Shown one piece after another: positions 33,340 through 41,097 of a DNA stretch of 45,480 nt. Below the pieces are notes generated by a model. It saw only the letters and a list, made by a program, of their open reading frames with translations, did not search any database and had not been told where the DNA came from. Source of the DNA: a virus. The stretch is taken from positions 1 to 45,480 of the IMG/VR virus record IMGVR_UViG_3300022200_000090; one strand, written 5' to 3'. Numbering within the stretch: the stretch's first letter is position 1; each line of letters begins with the position of its first letter. A program made the position numbers and the translations under genes.

Positions 33340-33359
33340 AAGCCCGCTTTCACGGGCTT
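33340..33359 (-). terminator. Rho-independent terminator of the twitch radical SAM transcript
   Basis: Perfect 7-bp stem AAGCCCG/CGGGCTT with loop CTTTCA. On the minus strand it is followed by TTTTTTATCG; on the plus strand only a weak tail is present, so it mainly ends the minus-strand transcript. Confidence 0.85.
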
Positions 33360-33369
33360 CTCACTTTAA

Positions 33370-33432
33370 AAGCAATGGTAGCGAGAGTTGCTTCTGGGTA
33401 GCTAGCACCAGACGCCTGTGGATTTTGCCACA
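33370..33432 (-). ncRNA. Candidate structured 3' UTR or small RNA (three stem-loops)
   Basis: Between the radical SAM stop (33441) and the terminator lie three small stems: TGTGG/CCACA (33417-33421, 33428-33432), TCTGG/CCAGA (33393-33397, 33408-33412) and AAGCAA/TTGCTT (33370-33375, 33388-33393). With the terminator this gives four consecutive hairpins in 93 bases. No tRNA-like acceptor pairing is present. It may be a processed 3' RNA, or fortuitous. Confidence 0.3.
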
Positions 33433-33440
33433 AGCCGTGC

Positions 33441-34580
33441 CTATAATGGTCCTAAGGCACAAGCCAGTTCAGGCCACAATTGGAGAAAATAGCCTGCTTT
33501 ATCAGTATGATATAGTGTTTCTATATCATGTATGTGCTGTGCGAGCTTCAACGCTTCGTCTTGTTCTTCAGCACTGTTAAAATTATTTAGTGCTGATATA
33601 AAGAAATCACGTTCACCAACGGTTAAATCTGTTCTGTCTAGTAATTTTTCTATTTCGTTAATTGCCAGTTGTTTGACTTGCTTGTTATGCTTGAGCGGAT
33701 CCAGATATGATGGCTGATATAAACTTTGCCATTGTATTTCTAATTGTTGGCTGCGTGCCCAATCAGTGAATTCATTCAAACATGTTGCATTATACAAGTT
33801 ATAAACCGCATGAATACCACCCCAATGTCCTTGATTAAACAATGATCTTAGTTTCTGTATATTGTGTTCCAATTGATCCCACTTGCCACCATACCTAACA
33901 TATTCATAGCGTTCATTTATGTTATCAAAACTTAAACTCCATCCCACATGCGATCGATTTTCTAATTTTTTAAAAACTTTATTCTTAGACAGATCCATAC
34001 TAAGATTAGTGATAACTGTAACAGTGATATCATCTGGAATAATATCTAATAGACGTTCATTTTCAGGTAACAACAACGGCTCTCCGCCAACTAGAGCTAC
34101 TTCTCGCATCCAATTTTGATACTGTTCTAAATAATTATGTACTTGTTGATAATAAGGACGAACTTGTGATTTAAATGGAATTCCTTTTAACGTTGCCCAT
34201 TTTGAACTGCATTTGTCTCCACAATAATTACAACTTTGATTGCAAGTGATGTTCCAACGTACATCAACCAATACAGGTCTATGATAATCTAATTCGGCTG
34301 AAGTTGGATCAAAATCCTCACTAACCGAATTGTGCCAATCTCGTTCACTGCGCCCGTATCGTTCTGCTTGAATACAATTATAACAATATTCTTCGTGCAT
34401 ACGACCTTGTTTAAGTGTGGCTCGAATTTCTTGTAACTTTTTTCCGTGAAGAATTTCGTTAATGCCCTGCGTGTTAAGATTTCCCAATATATTAGGATCA
34501 CCTGCACAGCAAGTTTTTACATTTCCGAAAGGATTGATGTGCAACCCATGCCACGGAGCGGCACAGTAAGTTTTATTCAT
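33441..34580 (-). CDS. Twitch/half-SPASM radical SAM protein
   Basis: Protein of 379 aa. The radical SAM motif CNQSCNYC gives C113, C117, C120, followed by a partial barrel with VALVGGEPLLLPEN (the GGEP SAM contact) and VTVITNLSMDLSKN. Ahead of it, residues 1-75 hold C6, C24, C25, C66 and C69 with the PWHGLHINPFGNVKTCC pattern typical of an auxiliary half-cluster domain, unusually placed at the N-terminus. This architecture is seen in phage 'twitch' radical SAM proteins of unknown product. No Shine-Dalgarno exists; TAAGTA lies five bases before ATG. It may modify a peptide or sugar, perhaps a virion component. Confidence 0.83.
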   Translation of the reverse strand: MNKTYCAAPWHGLHINPFGNVKTCCAGDPNILGNLNTQGINEILHGKKLQEIRATLKQGRMHEEYCYNCIQAERYGRSERDWHNSVSEDFDPTSAELDYHRPVLVDVRWNITCNQSCNYCGDKCSSKWATLKGIPFKSQVRPYYQQVHNYLEQYQNWMREVALVGGEPLLLPENERLLDIIPDDITVTVITNLSMDLSKNKVFKKLENRSHVGWSLSFDNINERYEYVRYGGKWDQLEHNIQKLRSLFNQGHWGGIHAVYNLYNATCLNEFTDWARSQQLEIQWQSLYQPSYLDPLKHNKQVKQLAINEIEKLLDRTDLTVGERDFFISALNNFNSAEEQDEALKLAQHIHDIETLYHTDKAGYFLQLWPELACALGPL

Positions 34581-34585
34581 ATGAA

Positions 34586-34593
34586 TACTTATT
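34586..34593 (-). promoter_or_regulatory. Late-like box AATAAGTA at leaderless spacing
   Basis: TAAGTA is followed by TTCAT (five bases) and the ATG at 34580. It matches the TAAATA-N5-ATG geometry with one substitution, and overlaps the stop codon region of the upstream gene. Confidence 0.4.
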
Positions 34594-35566
34594 TGGAACG
34601 GCGTTGAGCGCCATTATATCCTTTAAATGGCTTAAATGGAGATATTTTATTTACGGCCGACGGTTCGTCACTGCCTGGTGGAACATGCATTTTCATTGGA
34701 ACACCCATAAAGGCAAATGCACGTTTAGCCATTTCATATTCTTCTGGTGTGTAAGTAACCATCATTGGTGCATTATTAATCCAACTATATGCATCTATAT
34801 CGGCAAAATCTTCGTTTGATTGTTCAGTTGACAATCGGCCCATGAGCATTGAAGCACGATACATGTCATAATACTTGTCTGCTGTATAAACAGATCCTGG
34901 GTTTGCTTCCCAGTAATTTAATGGCATTCTTCCTATTCTTGCTTCGCTTAGTACTTCTTTAAAATGTTGTCTTGTTTCACTAACAATAGAAGCTACTGTT
35001 TTGGTTGTTTGGTATTTTAAATGCCAATTTCCATTTTCAAATGTTAGTTGGCTTTCGCTAACTTCTTTAATACCAGGAAAAGCAGCTAATTTTAAATCCT
35101 TTGGAATAGTAATAATGTGCTGTTTGCTTTTTGGCGCCCATTGATAGTCTAACTCAGGAATTGCTTTAGCATATAATGCAATCTGATTTGATGTAACACC
35201 AGTTCCTTCTTTTTCTAAAATTTGATTTAAAATATGGTCCTGAATAATGAGGACAATATCATTATCGGTTTGGTGCTTATCCATTATTTTTGGATTGTGC
35301 GAGTATTTTAGCACGTTAAGTAACGCACGACCCCATTTGCTGTAACGTCCAATGCGGTCAAAATCTACTACCGTTTTGCCTCTTGCTTCATTAGCAATGG
35401 CGTGTTTTAACACCTCGTTTGTAGCGGCATCCATTACAATAGTAATACTATCTGCTACATTGGTAATCTTGCTTTCAATTACATACTCATCGTTGACACT
35501 AATAACCACGCTATCTCCAATGCGTGGTTTTTGTGAATTCAAAATGTAATCAGCAAGTTTTTTCAT
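34589..35566 (-). CDS. Conserved phage protein, probable head-associated
   Basis: Protein of 325 aa translated by TAATG coupling, with AAGGTG upstream. Residues 1-70 look like a small beta barrel (GDSVVISVNDEYVIESKITN). The centre is helical, and the C-terminus contains PMMVTYTPEEYEMAKRAFAF then VPPGSDEPSAVNKISPFKPF. I recall this last P-F-K end with a short alpha-beta unit from other T4-like late proteins, where it also appears as a C-terminal module. It has an internal LSE-A site and is part of a late run between gene 16 and gene 17. Virion role is inferred from that position. Confidence 0.6.
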   Translation of the reverse strand: MKKLADYILNSQKPRIGDSVVISVNDEYVIESKITNVADSITIVMDAATNEVLKHAIANEARGKTVVDFDRIGRYSKWGRALLNVLKYSHNPKIMDKHQTDNDIVLIIQDHILNQILEKEGTGVTSNQIALYAKAIPELDYQWAPKSKQHIITIPKDLKLAAFPGIKEVSESQLTFENGNWHLKYQTTKTVASIVSETRQHFKEVLSEARIGRMPLNYWEANPGSVYTADKYYDMYRASMLMGRLSTEQSNEDFADIDAYSWINNAPMMVTYTPEEYEMAKRAFAFMGVPMKMHVPPGSDEPSAVNKISPFKPFKGYNGAQRRSK

Positions 35567-36018
35567 TAATCACCTTTATCCATTACTTTACGATCTGTTA
35601 AAGAACCAAACGGATTTTCGTATACACTCATTACAGTGGCACGGTTATCTTGTTTTGCTCTTAAACTACTTGCAAATGCTTCTGCTTTCTCAACTACTTC
35701 TTCATCGCTATCAGCATACATCATCATGCCAACAGTTACCCAATAACGCTTGCCTTCGCCATCTGCTTCATCCAAACTTTCATCAAGTTTGGCTACTGCT
35801 TTCTTTAATGCAGGTGAGTAATCCCCTGAACGAATATCATCTAACCATTCGTCATAAGTCATACTGTAATCGTTTTCTTTATATACACGTACAAGATATG
35901 CCTGAGCTTCTCGTTTACTACTATACCCTTCAACAACTTTACTATATGGATTTTCAGTTAACATATAATCTCTAGAAAGAATGTCTTGATATCGTTTGAG
36001 AATTTCCGCTTCAGTCAT
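35566..36018 (-). CDS. Conserved small phage protein with C-terminal alpha-beta unit
   Basis: Protein of 150 aa, started at 36018 (MTEAEILKRY) because AAGGAAG lies upstream and the ATG overlaps the previous stop as TAATG; an in-frame ATG nine codons earlier lies inside the previous gene. The N-terminal half is helical and acidic; residues 97-140 (RYWVTVGMMMYADSDEEVVEKA) form a beta-alpha unit like a ferredoxin-type fold. I do not recognise a named family. It is sandwiched between two proteins with head-protein features, so a structural or scaffold role is plausible. Confidence 0.6.
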   Translation of the reverse strand: MTEAEILKRYQDILSRDYMLTENPYSKVVEGYSSKREAQAYLVRVYKENDYSMTYDEWLDDIRSGDYSPALKKAVAKLDESLDEADGEGKRYWVTVGMMMYADSDEEVVEKAEAFASSLRAKQDNRATVMSVYENPFGSLTDRKVMDKGD

Positions 36019-37226
36019 TATTTTACTTCCTTGTATAAATTCCAAAGTCCACGCATTAGATTCTCTTCATTTACTGCCATTGGATTATCACCTGGATATT
36101 CCTTACGATACATTTTTTGTTGTTTGCCTAATCCGCCCGATAACTGATTAACCATATAATCAACACTCATGTTTTTTTTATCTGGTTCATTAGCATATTC
36201 TTCTTCAACTTGCTCTCCGCAAGGAGTTGTTGTGATGATTTTTGCTTCTTGCTCTTTGTATGGTAAACCAGCTGCTTTCAAAATGGCCACTAGCGCATGT
36301 GCATCTTCATCTGTTGCAGTAACATTGACTGTATCTGGCATATCTGTGCCAGCTGATGTGTTAACTGTTAAAGACTCATTAAGAGCTGTATTAAATCTTT
36401 CTTCAAATTCACTCATGTTATTTTCCTTAGATGTTTTGACGTTCAAAGCTGTATAATTAGCATACAGCGCATTGCGTGCTTGTCGCAACCCTTCTGGAGT
36501 GTTTTCAAAAGTTTGCACAACTTCACCATCTGCATTCTTTAAATGATGTCCTTTTGCATCACTAAAAACTGTTGCTGTATTTTCAGAAAGTTCTTTTTTA
36601 TTTTCTACACTTTCTTCCATTCTCCAGTATGCTGATCCTGGTGATAGATTAGATTGCACACTGATGAACATAGCAGTTAATGGTGTTTCACCTGGTATAT
36701 AATAATCTATATTGCCATCTGTTTTGTGAGCTGAGACTAACTTGCTATCGGTATAATCTTGTTCTGTGTACCATTCTTCTAAAGTCGGTGCCCATTCTTT
36801 GGCGACTCTTTGAATTTGACGTATAATTGCCCCGTGTGCTGAATCAGGATAGGTTGATAACCATTCATATTCAGCCTCCTGAATATAATTTATCAGTTGT
36901 TTCTTAATCTCAGTTTCTGTTTGGTTAATTACTGCACTTGTTGGACGTTTTTTAAACTGAAATTCTGGTGGTTCACTACCGCCGCGCACTTGCGAAGGAT
37001 GTTTTCCAGAATATTGAAATTTTTGTAAACATTCTTCATCGTCTGGATTACAATCATCTATTGATTTTGGTGATGATTTGTCTTTTGCAAATGCGTATTG
37101 TCCTCCACCGGCTCTGATTTGGGCTGCTTGACGTTCCAAATCCGCTAAATCATCATCATTATCATCAGATGCTTCAGTCAAACTAGATATATTATTTAAT
37201 TTCTTAATTATTGTATATAAGTTCAT
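36018..37226 (-). CDS. Probable internal head protein (402 aa)
   Basis: Protein of 402 aa started at 37226 (MNLYTIIKKL), with TTGGAAG 5 bases upstream and one base after the previous stop. An N-terminal segment NISSLTEASDDNDDD contains an L-T-E site that matches the (L/I)-x-E recognition of T4 prohead protease gp21. Toward the end is DTVNVTATDEDAHALVAILK (near residues 325-344), a short beta-alpha module that I recall from several aquatic phage proteins. The sequence is acidic, hydrophilic and low in cysteine. Internal or core-protein status is inference from these features and late-operon location. Confidence 0.55.
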   Translation of the reverse strand: MNLYTIIKKLNNISSLTEASDDNDDDLADLERQAAQIRAGGGQYAFAKDKSSPKSIDDCNPDDEECLQKFQYSGKHPSQVRGGSEPPEFQFKKRPTSAVINQTETEIKKQLINYIQEAEYEWLSTYPDSAHGAIIRQIQRVAKEWAPTLEEWYTEQDYTDSKLVSAHKTDGNIDYYIPGETPLTAMFISVQSNLSPGSAYWRMEESVENKKELSENTATVFSDAKGHHLKNADGEVVQTFENTPEGLRQARNALYANYTALNVKTSKENNMSEFEERFNTALNESLTVNTSAGTDMPDTVNVTATDEDAHALVAILKAAGLPYKEQEAKIITTTPCGEQVEEEYANEPDKKNMSVDYMVNQLSGGLGKQQKMYRKEYPGDNPMAVNEENLMRGLWNLYKEVK

Positions 37227-37227
37227 T

Positions 37228-37782
37228 TTAGCTTCCAACAGGACTCTTTGTGCCTTGCGGCAAATCGTTTGTGGTTGATGCTGCGGTAGTTTCGCCGCCG
37301 GCAATTTCATATTTACGAGTTTCCATATCCTTAACTACATCTTGGAAACTGTTGCCATATGCGTCTGCTGCGTCTTTTTGTTCTGTTGTTTGAGGAGGCA
37401 ACGCAGCGTCGTCTAACAATGCACCTTCATGTTCTTTAGCAGCAACTTCTGCATCCATGCTATCGTTAAATCTACGATCTAAAATTACAACACGATTTTC
37501 AGAAATACCTAATTTTTGCATTAATTCTGCTAATTGCCCTGTGCTTGCTGGATATTCAAAAACCACATCAAAAATATTCACAGACTCGTTTTCTAAGCCT
37601 GGAAAATCATATGGACATTTCGTCACTGGGGTGGTTTTCATGTCGCTCATGCTAACCATGTTAAACTTAGCAAAAAGTTTTTTTAGTGCATCGACATGTT
37701 CTTTAGGGCAATCGCCTGCGATTTTGATACGATATTCGTAATTCTTTTTAGATTCTGTTAAAAATTCTGTTAGCGAGCGCAT
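37228..37782 (-). CDS. Probable internal head protein with capsid-targeting-like N-terminus
   Basis: Protein of 184 aa. The start MRSLTEFLTES closely parallels the capsid-targeting sequence MKTYQEFIAE of T4 internal proteins, including a putative gp21 cleavage site after FLTE. The body contains YEYRIKIAGDCPKEHVDALK and VNIFDVVFEYPASTGQLAEL, an alpha-beta sequence widespread in aquatic phage late genes. It has its own late promoter box at 37806, and its ribosome site AGGAG is trapped in a 7-bp hairpin. That arrangement would permit translation mainly from late transcripts. Packaging into the head is inferred. Confidence 0.65.
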   Translation of the reverse strand: MRSLTEFLTESKKNYEYRIKIAGDCPKEHVDALKKLFAKFNMVSMSDMKTTPVTKCPYDFPGLENESVNIFDVVFEYPASTGQLAELMQKLGISENRVVILDRRFNDSMDAEVAAKEHEGALLDDAALPPQTTEQKDAADAYGNSFQDVVKDMETRKYEIAGGETTAASTTNDLPQGTKSPVGS

Positions 37783-37785
37783 TAT

Positions 37786-37803
37786 CTTAACTCCTGAGTT
37801 AAG
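37786..37803 (-). promoter_or_regulatory. Hairpin hiding the ribosome site of the 37228 gene
   Basis: In mRNA sense CUUAACU pairs with AGUUAAG around the loop CAGG. The AGGAG ribosome site (37791-37795) sits in the loop and 3' arm, 8 bases from the ATG at 37782. Confidence 0.65.
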
Positions 37804-37805
37804 TA

Positions 37806-37813
37806 TATTTATG
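37806..37813 (-). promoter_or_regulatory. Late-like promoter box CATAAATA before the hidden ribosome site
   Basis: The box lies between gene 16 and the 37228 gene. By T4 spacing the transcript would start near 37800, losing three bases of the 7-bp hairpin arm and freeing the ribosome site. Confidence 0.6.
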
Positions 37814-37815
37814 CG

Positions 37816-38298
37816 TCATTGTTTTTTATTTGAATTCAACAGTTTTTCAAGAAGCTCATTGCGATCCAACACGTGTCCAGATGCTGTCTCGCTGTCAGCG
37901 TCGCCTCTGTCAGCATCAAGTTTTGCCTTCTTTAATTGTAGATCAATCATTTTAAGTTTCTTATTCATCTTAGCAGTTTTAGCGGTAATAGCGTGTCCAA
38001 GCAATGAGCTTGCTACTGAAAAAATTTCTGAGCTAAATCGTGCTTCAACATTCATACCTAAATCAACTAAATCTTGATATGTTTTCATTGCTGTTTCAGC
38101 AAGTTGATCCATTTCTTTGTCAGATGCTTCAAGATTTTTAACAGCAGGCAAAGCAGCATCAATTTTTTCTAGATTGCTATACCCTTCGTATGTTTGCGGA
38201 ACACCAAATGATTCTTCGGGTTCTTCTATGATACTATGTTCATCTGAATCATTAGTTGAGGGAGGTAGATCAAAAAGTTCTTCGAGCTTGCGTGTCAT
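37816..38298 (-). CDS. 16: Terminase small subunit-like protein (gp16)
   Basis: Protein of 160 aa, like T4 gp16 (164). The central helices YQDLVDLGMNVEARFSSEIF (near residues 72-91), VASSLLGHAITAKTAKMNKK and LKMIDLQLKKAKLDADRGD match the conserved hydrophobic-then-basic coiled region of gp16 proteins in T4-like marine phages. It would form a ring regulating the large terminase. The first 40 residues are acidic and disordered. TAAATA lies five bases before ATG with no Shine-Dalgarno; the box overlaps the gene 4 stop. Gene 17 is 5 kb away, so the usual 16-17 pair is split. Confidence 0.78.
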   Translation of the reverse strand: MTRKLEELFDLPPSTNDSDEHSIIEEPEESFGVPQTYEGYSNLEKIDAALPAVKNLEASDKEMDQLAETAMKTYQDLVDLGMNVEARFSSEIFSVASSLLGHAITAKTAKMNKKLKMIDLQLKKAKLDADRGDADSETASGHVLDRNELLEKLLNSNKKQ

Positions 38299-38303
38299 GA
38301 CAA

Positions 38304-38311
38304 TATTTAGC
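38304..38311 (-). promoter_or_regulatory. Late-like box GCTAAATA at leaderless spacing before gene 16
   Basis: TAAATA (38304-38309) is followed by TTGTC (five bases) and the ATG at 38298. The T-A-A of the box also forms the gene 4 stop codon. Confidence 0.4.
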
Positions 38312-38735
38312 GGTGGAAGATTTGGTCTTCAGTAATCACACGGAAGATTAATCCCTGGCGTTTACACCAATGTTGCGCTGCTTCCCATTTGGCGTGATTT
38401 ACTGCAACAACAGCACGCTGATTGGCATTTTGTTTTTCAGTCAACATTGATTGGCCTTTTGGTTTAATTTCGATCAGTTCAGCCACCTGTTTGTTGTTTT
38501 TTGTTCGATACAAAACAAAAAAATCTGGAACATACTGTGTAGCTTTTCCGGTTAGTGGATTGCGATAAGGAATACTAATGGCTTCGCTTGCCCACTGTAA
38601 AATGTGTTCATTATTGTCACAAAAATGCATAAATGAAAGTTCCCAACTGCTGCGATAGCGTGGTTTGCCTTTGCCCACATATTTGTTGGCATTGCGAACT
38701 TCATAAATTCCTTGTGAAAATTTAGGTTTAGCCAT
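38307..38735 (-). CDS. 4: Head completion protein gp4 (TnsA/nuclease-like fold)
   Basis: Protein of 142 aa. YRSSWELSFMHFCDNNEHIL (near residues 27-46) and the acidic/basic pattern YVPDFFVLY then IEIKPKGQS (near 68-94) contain the E...D...E-x-K arrangement of TnsA/restriction-like nucleases. They match T4 gp4, which joins heads to tails and trims DNA ends. The final part KWEAAQHWCKRQGLIFRVIT also parallels gp4. The start follows the preceding stop by one base without a clear ribosome site. Identity is strong from several aligned blocks. Confidence 0.88.
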   Translation of the reverse strand: MAKPKFSQGIYEVRNANKYVGKGKPRYRSSWELSFMHFCDNNEHILQWASEAISIPYRNPLTGKATQYVPDFFVLYRTKNNKQVAELIEIKPKGQSMLTEKQNANQRAVVAVNHAKWEAAQHWCKRQGLIFRVITEDQIFHR

Positions 38736-38736
38736 T

Positions 38737-39090
38737 TTAGATCGCTACATTCCTCGCAGCATAATAATTTGGTGTAATAACATGCCCAACCCCCAAAAGT
38801 GTTGAGTTAGACCGTGTGCTATTCAAATAATATGCCATGCTCATTGTCAATTGCATTTCATTTTGACCTTTGAGATTTTCTAGATATGTTTGCACAGAAA
38901 CACCAGTATCTTTGGCAATCTGAAAAATGCTGGCTGCAAACTGTTCAGCGAGAGCAGGATCGGTCATCATTTTTTTAAAAAATGAAACCGTAAGATCATA
39001 TTCAGAAGTACTTACAACAAGTTCCACATTATAAAACTTGTCGTATATTTTTGTTGTGTCGGTCGAGCGTTGAATATTTACCGTTGACAT
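38737..39090 (-). CDS. Conserved small structural protein of T4-like aquatic phages
   Basis: Protein of 117 aa started at 39090 (MSTVNIQRS) with GGGAAGA upstream and TAATG overlap with the previous gene. Helical centre EYDLTVSFFKKMMTDPALAE and FQIAKDTGVSVQTYLENLKG are followed by MAYYLNSTRSNSTLLGVG and NYYAARNVAI. I recall the Y-Y-L-N-S-x-R-S...G...RNV end from late genes of aquatic T4-like phages where it is reported as a virion protein of unknown place. It lies between tail-tube-like and head-completion genes. Confidence 0.68.
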   Translation of the reverse strand: MSTVNIQRSTDTTKIYDKFYNVELVVSTSEYDLTVSFFKKMMTDPALAEQFAASIFQIAKDTGVSVQTYLENLKGQNEMQLTMSMAYYLNSTRSNSTLLGVGHVITPNYYAARNVAI

Positions 39091-40439
39091 TATTCTTCCC
39101 AATAATAATTAATAGAACTACCATTACTTAATACATCGACCGGTTGTGTACTTGATTTTAATGTTGTATCAGTTGCTGGTAAATTTGGATTTACCCACGG
39201 TTTAGCTATTGGGTTAGTTCCTGTTAATGTTCCACTAGTAGTTACAAATGTTGATCCTGTATTAGGATTGGTCCAGTTTGTTGCACTCGTAAATCCACTG
39301 TTGCTTACAGTAGTTGAGGATCCTAATGGGGAATTGTTGGTTGCAACTTCGGCTTTTGGAAAAACAAAATTACTAACTGCATTTTGCACACTTTGGTTAT
39401 TGAGTGCTGTTACTGCTGCAAGTCCCACTTGCGCCATGCCTTCCTCGGCAAACATACTGCCTAAATCAGAGTCTTTGTATGTGTTCCAGGCAGTGCCTGC
39501 TGTCAATGCAGCACCTAAAATATTACCATTTTGCAGATCACTGATAATATCAGCACCTGCATCAATTAACCCACCTTGACCAAATATTGTATCTGTTGTG
39601 CCTGGTTTTGAAAGTTTGCTTGGGTCGGTATCATACATCGCGCCTTCACCAAAGCCACGTACAGCGCCGCCTTTGATTTGACCACGCTGATATTTAACTG
39701 TTTCATATTTAACTGTCATCTGATTAACCATCGTCCCACCACTGTTTGCATAATCAAACTGATCATGTGCCCAGTCTGTAATTGTTGGATTAATCAATGT
39801 ATACTGTACAAAGTTTCCTCTGTTTAAGCCATAGATTTTAATGTCTTTAAAGAAGTTTGGTTTATAATCACTTGGGCCGGTGCCTTGATACCCCCATTCG
39901 TTGACATTTCGTAAGTTATCGTAAATATCTCTGCGATTATAATCAAACTGACCGTTACTTAATCCAGTACTTGTATCAGTACCAACACCATCATAACTGT
40001 GTTTTGCATCTGAGAAATAGTAGGTATAATAATTATACCACATACTTCGAACTAGATCACTACCGTCATCATGAAACGTAATATTTAATGGTGCATAGTT
40101 AATTTTAGTCTGCACGTGTCGTTTGCGATTGTACTGGTTTAGCTCGGCAGTATCAACACTGAACCGCGGCAAGTCGGCGGTTTTGACCATCATACCAATA
40201 GTGGCTCTATCAGTAGCCGAGGTTCCTAGTGCTTGAGCTAAACCAGGAATCACATCACTGTTTATTGTAAAATAAACATGGAATAGGTATTTGGTTTGCG
40301 GCGCAAGTGCATAACCGTCCGATAAGAACGTTTTACTTGCGTGTTTATAATCTTTTAAGTAGTCGCTGCCAAAAAGTCCTTGTACAAAACTAGTGCCAGT
40401 ACCACTTAGTAAATTACTAAGCGTGCTACCAAATCCCAT
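39090..40439 (-). CDS. Tail-tube-superfamily structural protein (gp19/gp54-like)
   Basis: Protein of 449 aa. Residues 45-170 carry a gp19-type beta fold: KYLFHVYFTINSD, VKTADLPRFSVDTAELNQYN, then HVQTKINYAPLNITFHDDGS and a following aromatic YNYYTYYFS. The remainder is longer, glycine-, asparagine- and threonine-rich, with a hydrophobic GAALTAGTAW segment. T4 gp48 and gp54, which cap the baseplate and start the tube, have this gp19-like core; the protein could be either or a related structural component. It starts 6 bases after gene 19, so both use the promoter at 41098. I hold back from naming the gene. Confidence 0.62.
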   Translation of the reverse strand: MGFGSTLSNLLSGTGTSFVQGLFGSDYLKDYKHASKTFLSDGYALAPQTKYLFHVYFTINSDVIPGLAQALGTSATDRATIGMMVKTADLPRFSVDTAELNQYNRKRHVQTKINYAPLNITFHDDGSDLVRSMWYNYYTYYFSDAKHSYDGVGTDTSTGLSNGQFDYNRRDIYDNLRNVNEWGYQGTGPSDYKPNFFKDIKIYGLNRGNFVQYTLINPTITDWAHDQFDYANSGGTMVNQMTVKYETVKYQRGQIKGGAVRGFGEGAMYDTDPSKLSKPGTTDTIFGQGGLIDAGADIISDLQNGNILGAALTAGTAWNTYKDSDLGSMFAEEGMAQVGLAAVTALNNQSVQNAVSNFVFPKAEVATNNSPLGSSTTVSNSGFTSATNWTNPNTGSTFVTTSGTLTGTNPIAKPWVNPNLPATDTTLKSSTQPVDVLSNGSSINYYWEE

Positions 40440-40445
40440 TGTTTA

Positions 40446-41063
40446 TTAACCAGTAACTACTGAACCTAGAGTACGTCCTACGTTTGTACCTAATCCACTT
40501 TCTAGCGGAGTTTGTAGTGCGTTATCAAAGCGAATGTTTAAACCCATTGTAACTGGAGCACTATCACTATACGCTAACTCGTTATAGTTAACGCTAGTTA
40601 AGTAGCAACCATATAGTTCCCAAGTTTCTAGTACGTTTGCTTCGTTAGCACCGTTGCCACCATCTAGGATTTCGCAACGTGTAATAAATTTATAGTCAAT
40701 ACCAGAAGCAGCTGAACTCATTTCCATAAAATCAAACTGCTTCTGTAACTGTTCGCCAACTAGTTTGGCAACGTTGCCAGCAGCATCGTCACGTAAGTTA
40801 ACTGTAGTATCATCCCACGTATGCTTACCAGCCATACGTACTTTTGAATTATAGATATCAATTGTAATATCATCAAAACTTACGCTTGGACGAGCAAAAT
40901 CAATTACTTGTTTTGTTAATTCTGTACGTGGTGTTGACACACCAAAGTTTTCAAAAATAATGCGAAAGCGATATTTTAGCTTTGGCATTAATAGACCTTG
41001 AGTCGAGCTTGACTGATCGCTCGCTAAAGGTACTGTCATTCTAGTTAATGATGAAACCGCCAT
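40446..41063 (-). CDS. 19: Tail tube monomer gp19
   Basis: Protein of 205 aa (T4 gp19: 163). The gp19 pattern is clear: KLKYRFRIIFENFGV (near residues 28-42), VIDFARPSVSFDDITIDIYN, KVRMAGKHTWDDTTVNLRDD, and CEILDGGNGANEANVLETWELYG with strands before the end. Polymerised rings line the tail channel. It is followed directly by a larger protein sharing the fold. The late box and AGGAG ribosome site predict strong late expression. The C-terminal extension (LESGLGTNVGRTLGSVVTG) is longer than in T4. Confidence 0.93.
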   Translation of the reverse strand: MAVSSLTRMTVPLASDQSSSTQGLLMPKLKYRFRIIFENFGVSTPRTELTKQVIDFARPSVSFDDITIDIYNSKVRMAGKHTWDDTTVNLRDDAAGNVAKLVGEQLQKQFDFMEMSSAASGIDYKFITRCEILDGGNGANEANVLETWELYGCYLTSVNYNELAYSDSAPVTMGLNIRFDNALQTPLESGLGTNVGRTLGSVVTG

Positions 41064-41097
41064 ATAATGTTTCTCCTAATTAAGTTTTATATGTTAT

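Noticed and set aside
33370-33440. Possible tRNA or tRNA-like element
   Set aside because: No 7-bp acceptor stem, no T-loop GTTC core and no anticodon arm of correct length; the short stems fit a structured 3' UTR at most.
40420-40448. TTAATA-N5-ATG before the tail-tube-superfamily gene as a leaderless promoter
   Set aside because: The match is one base off, overlaps the gene 19 stop codon and the gene can be read from the gene 19 transcript, so it is more likely chance.
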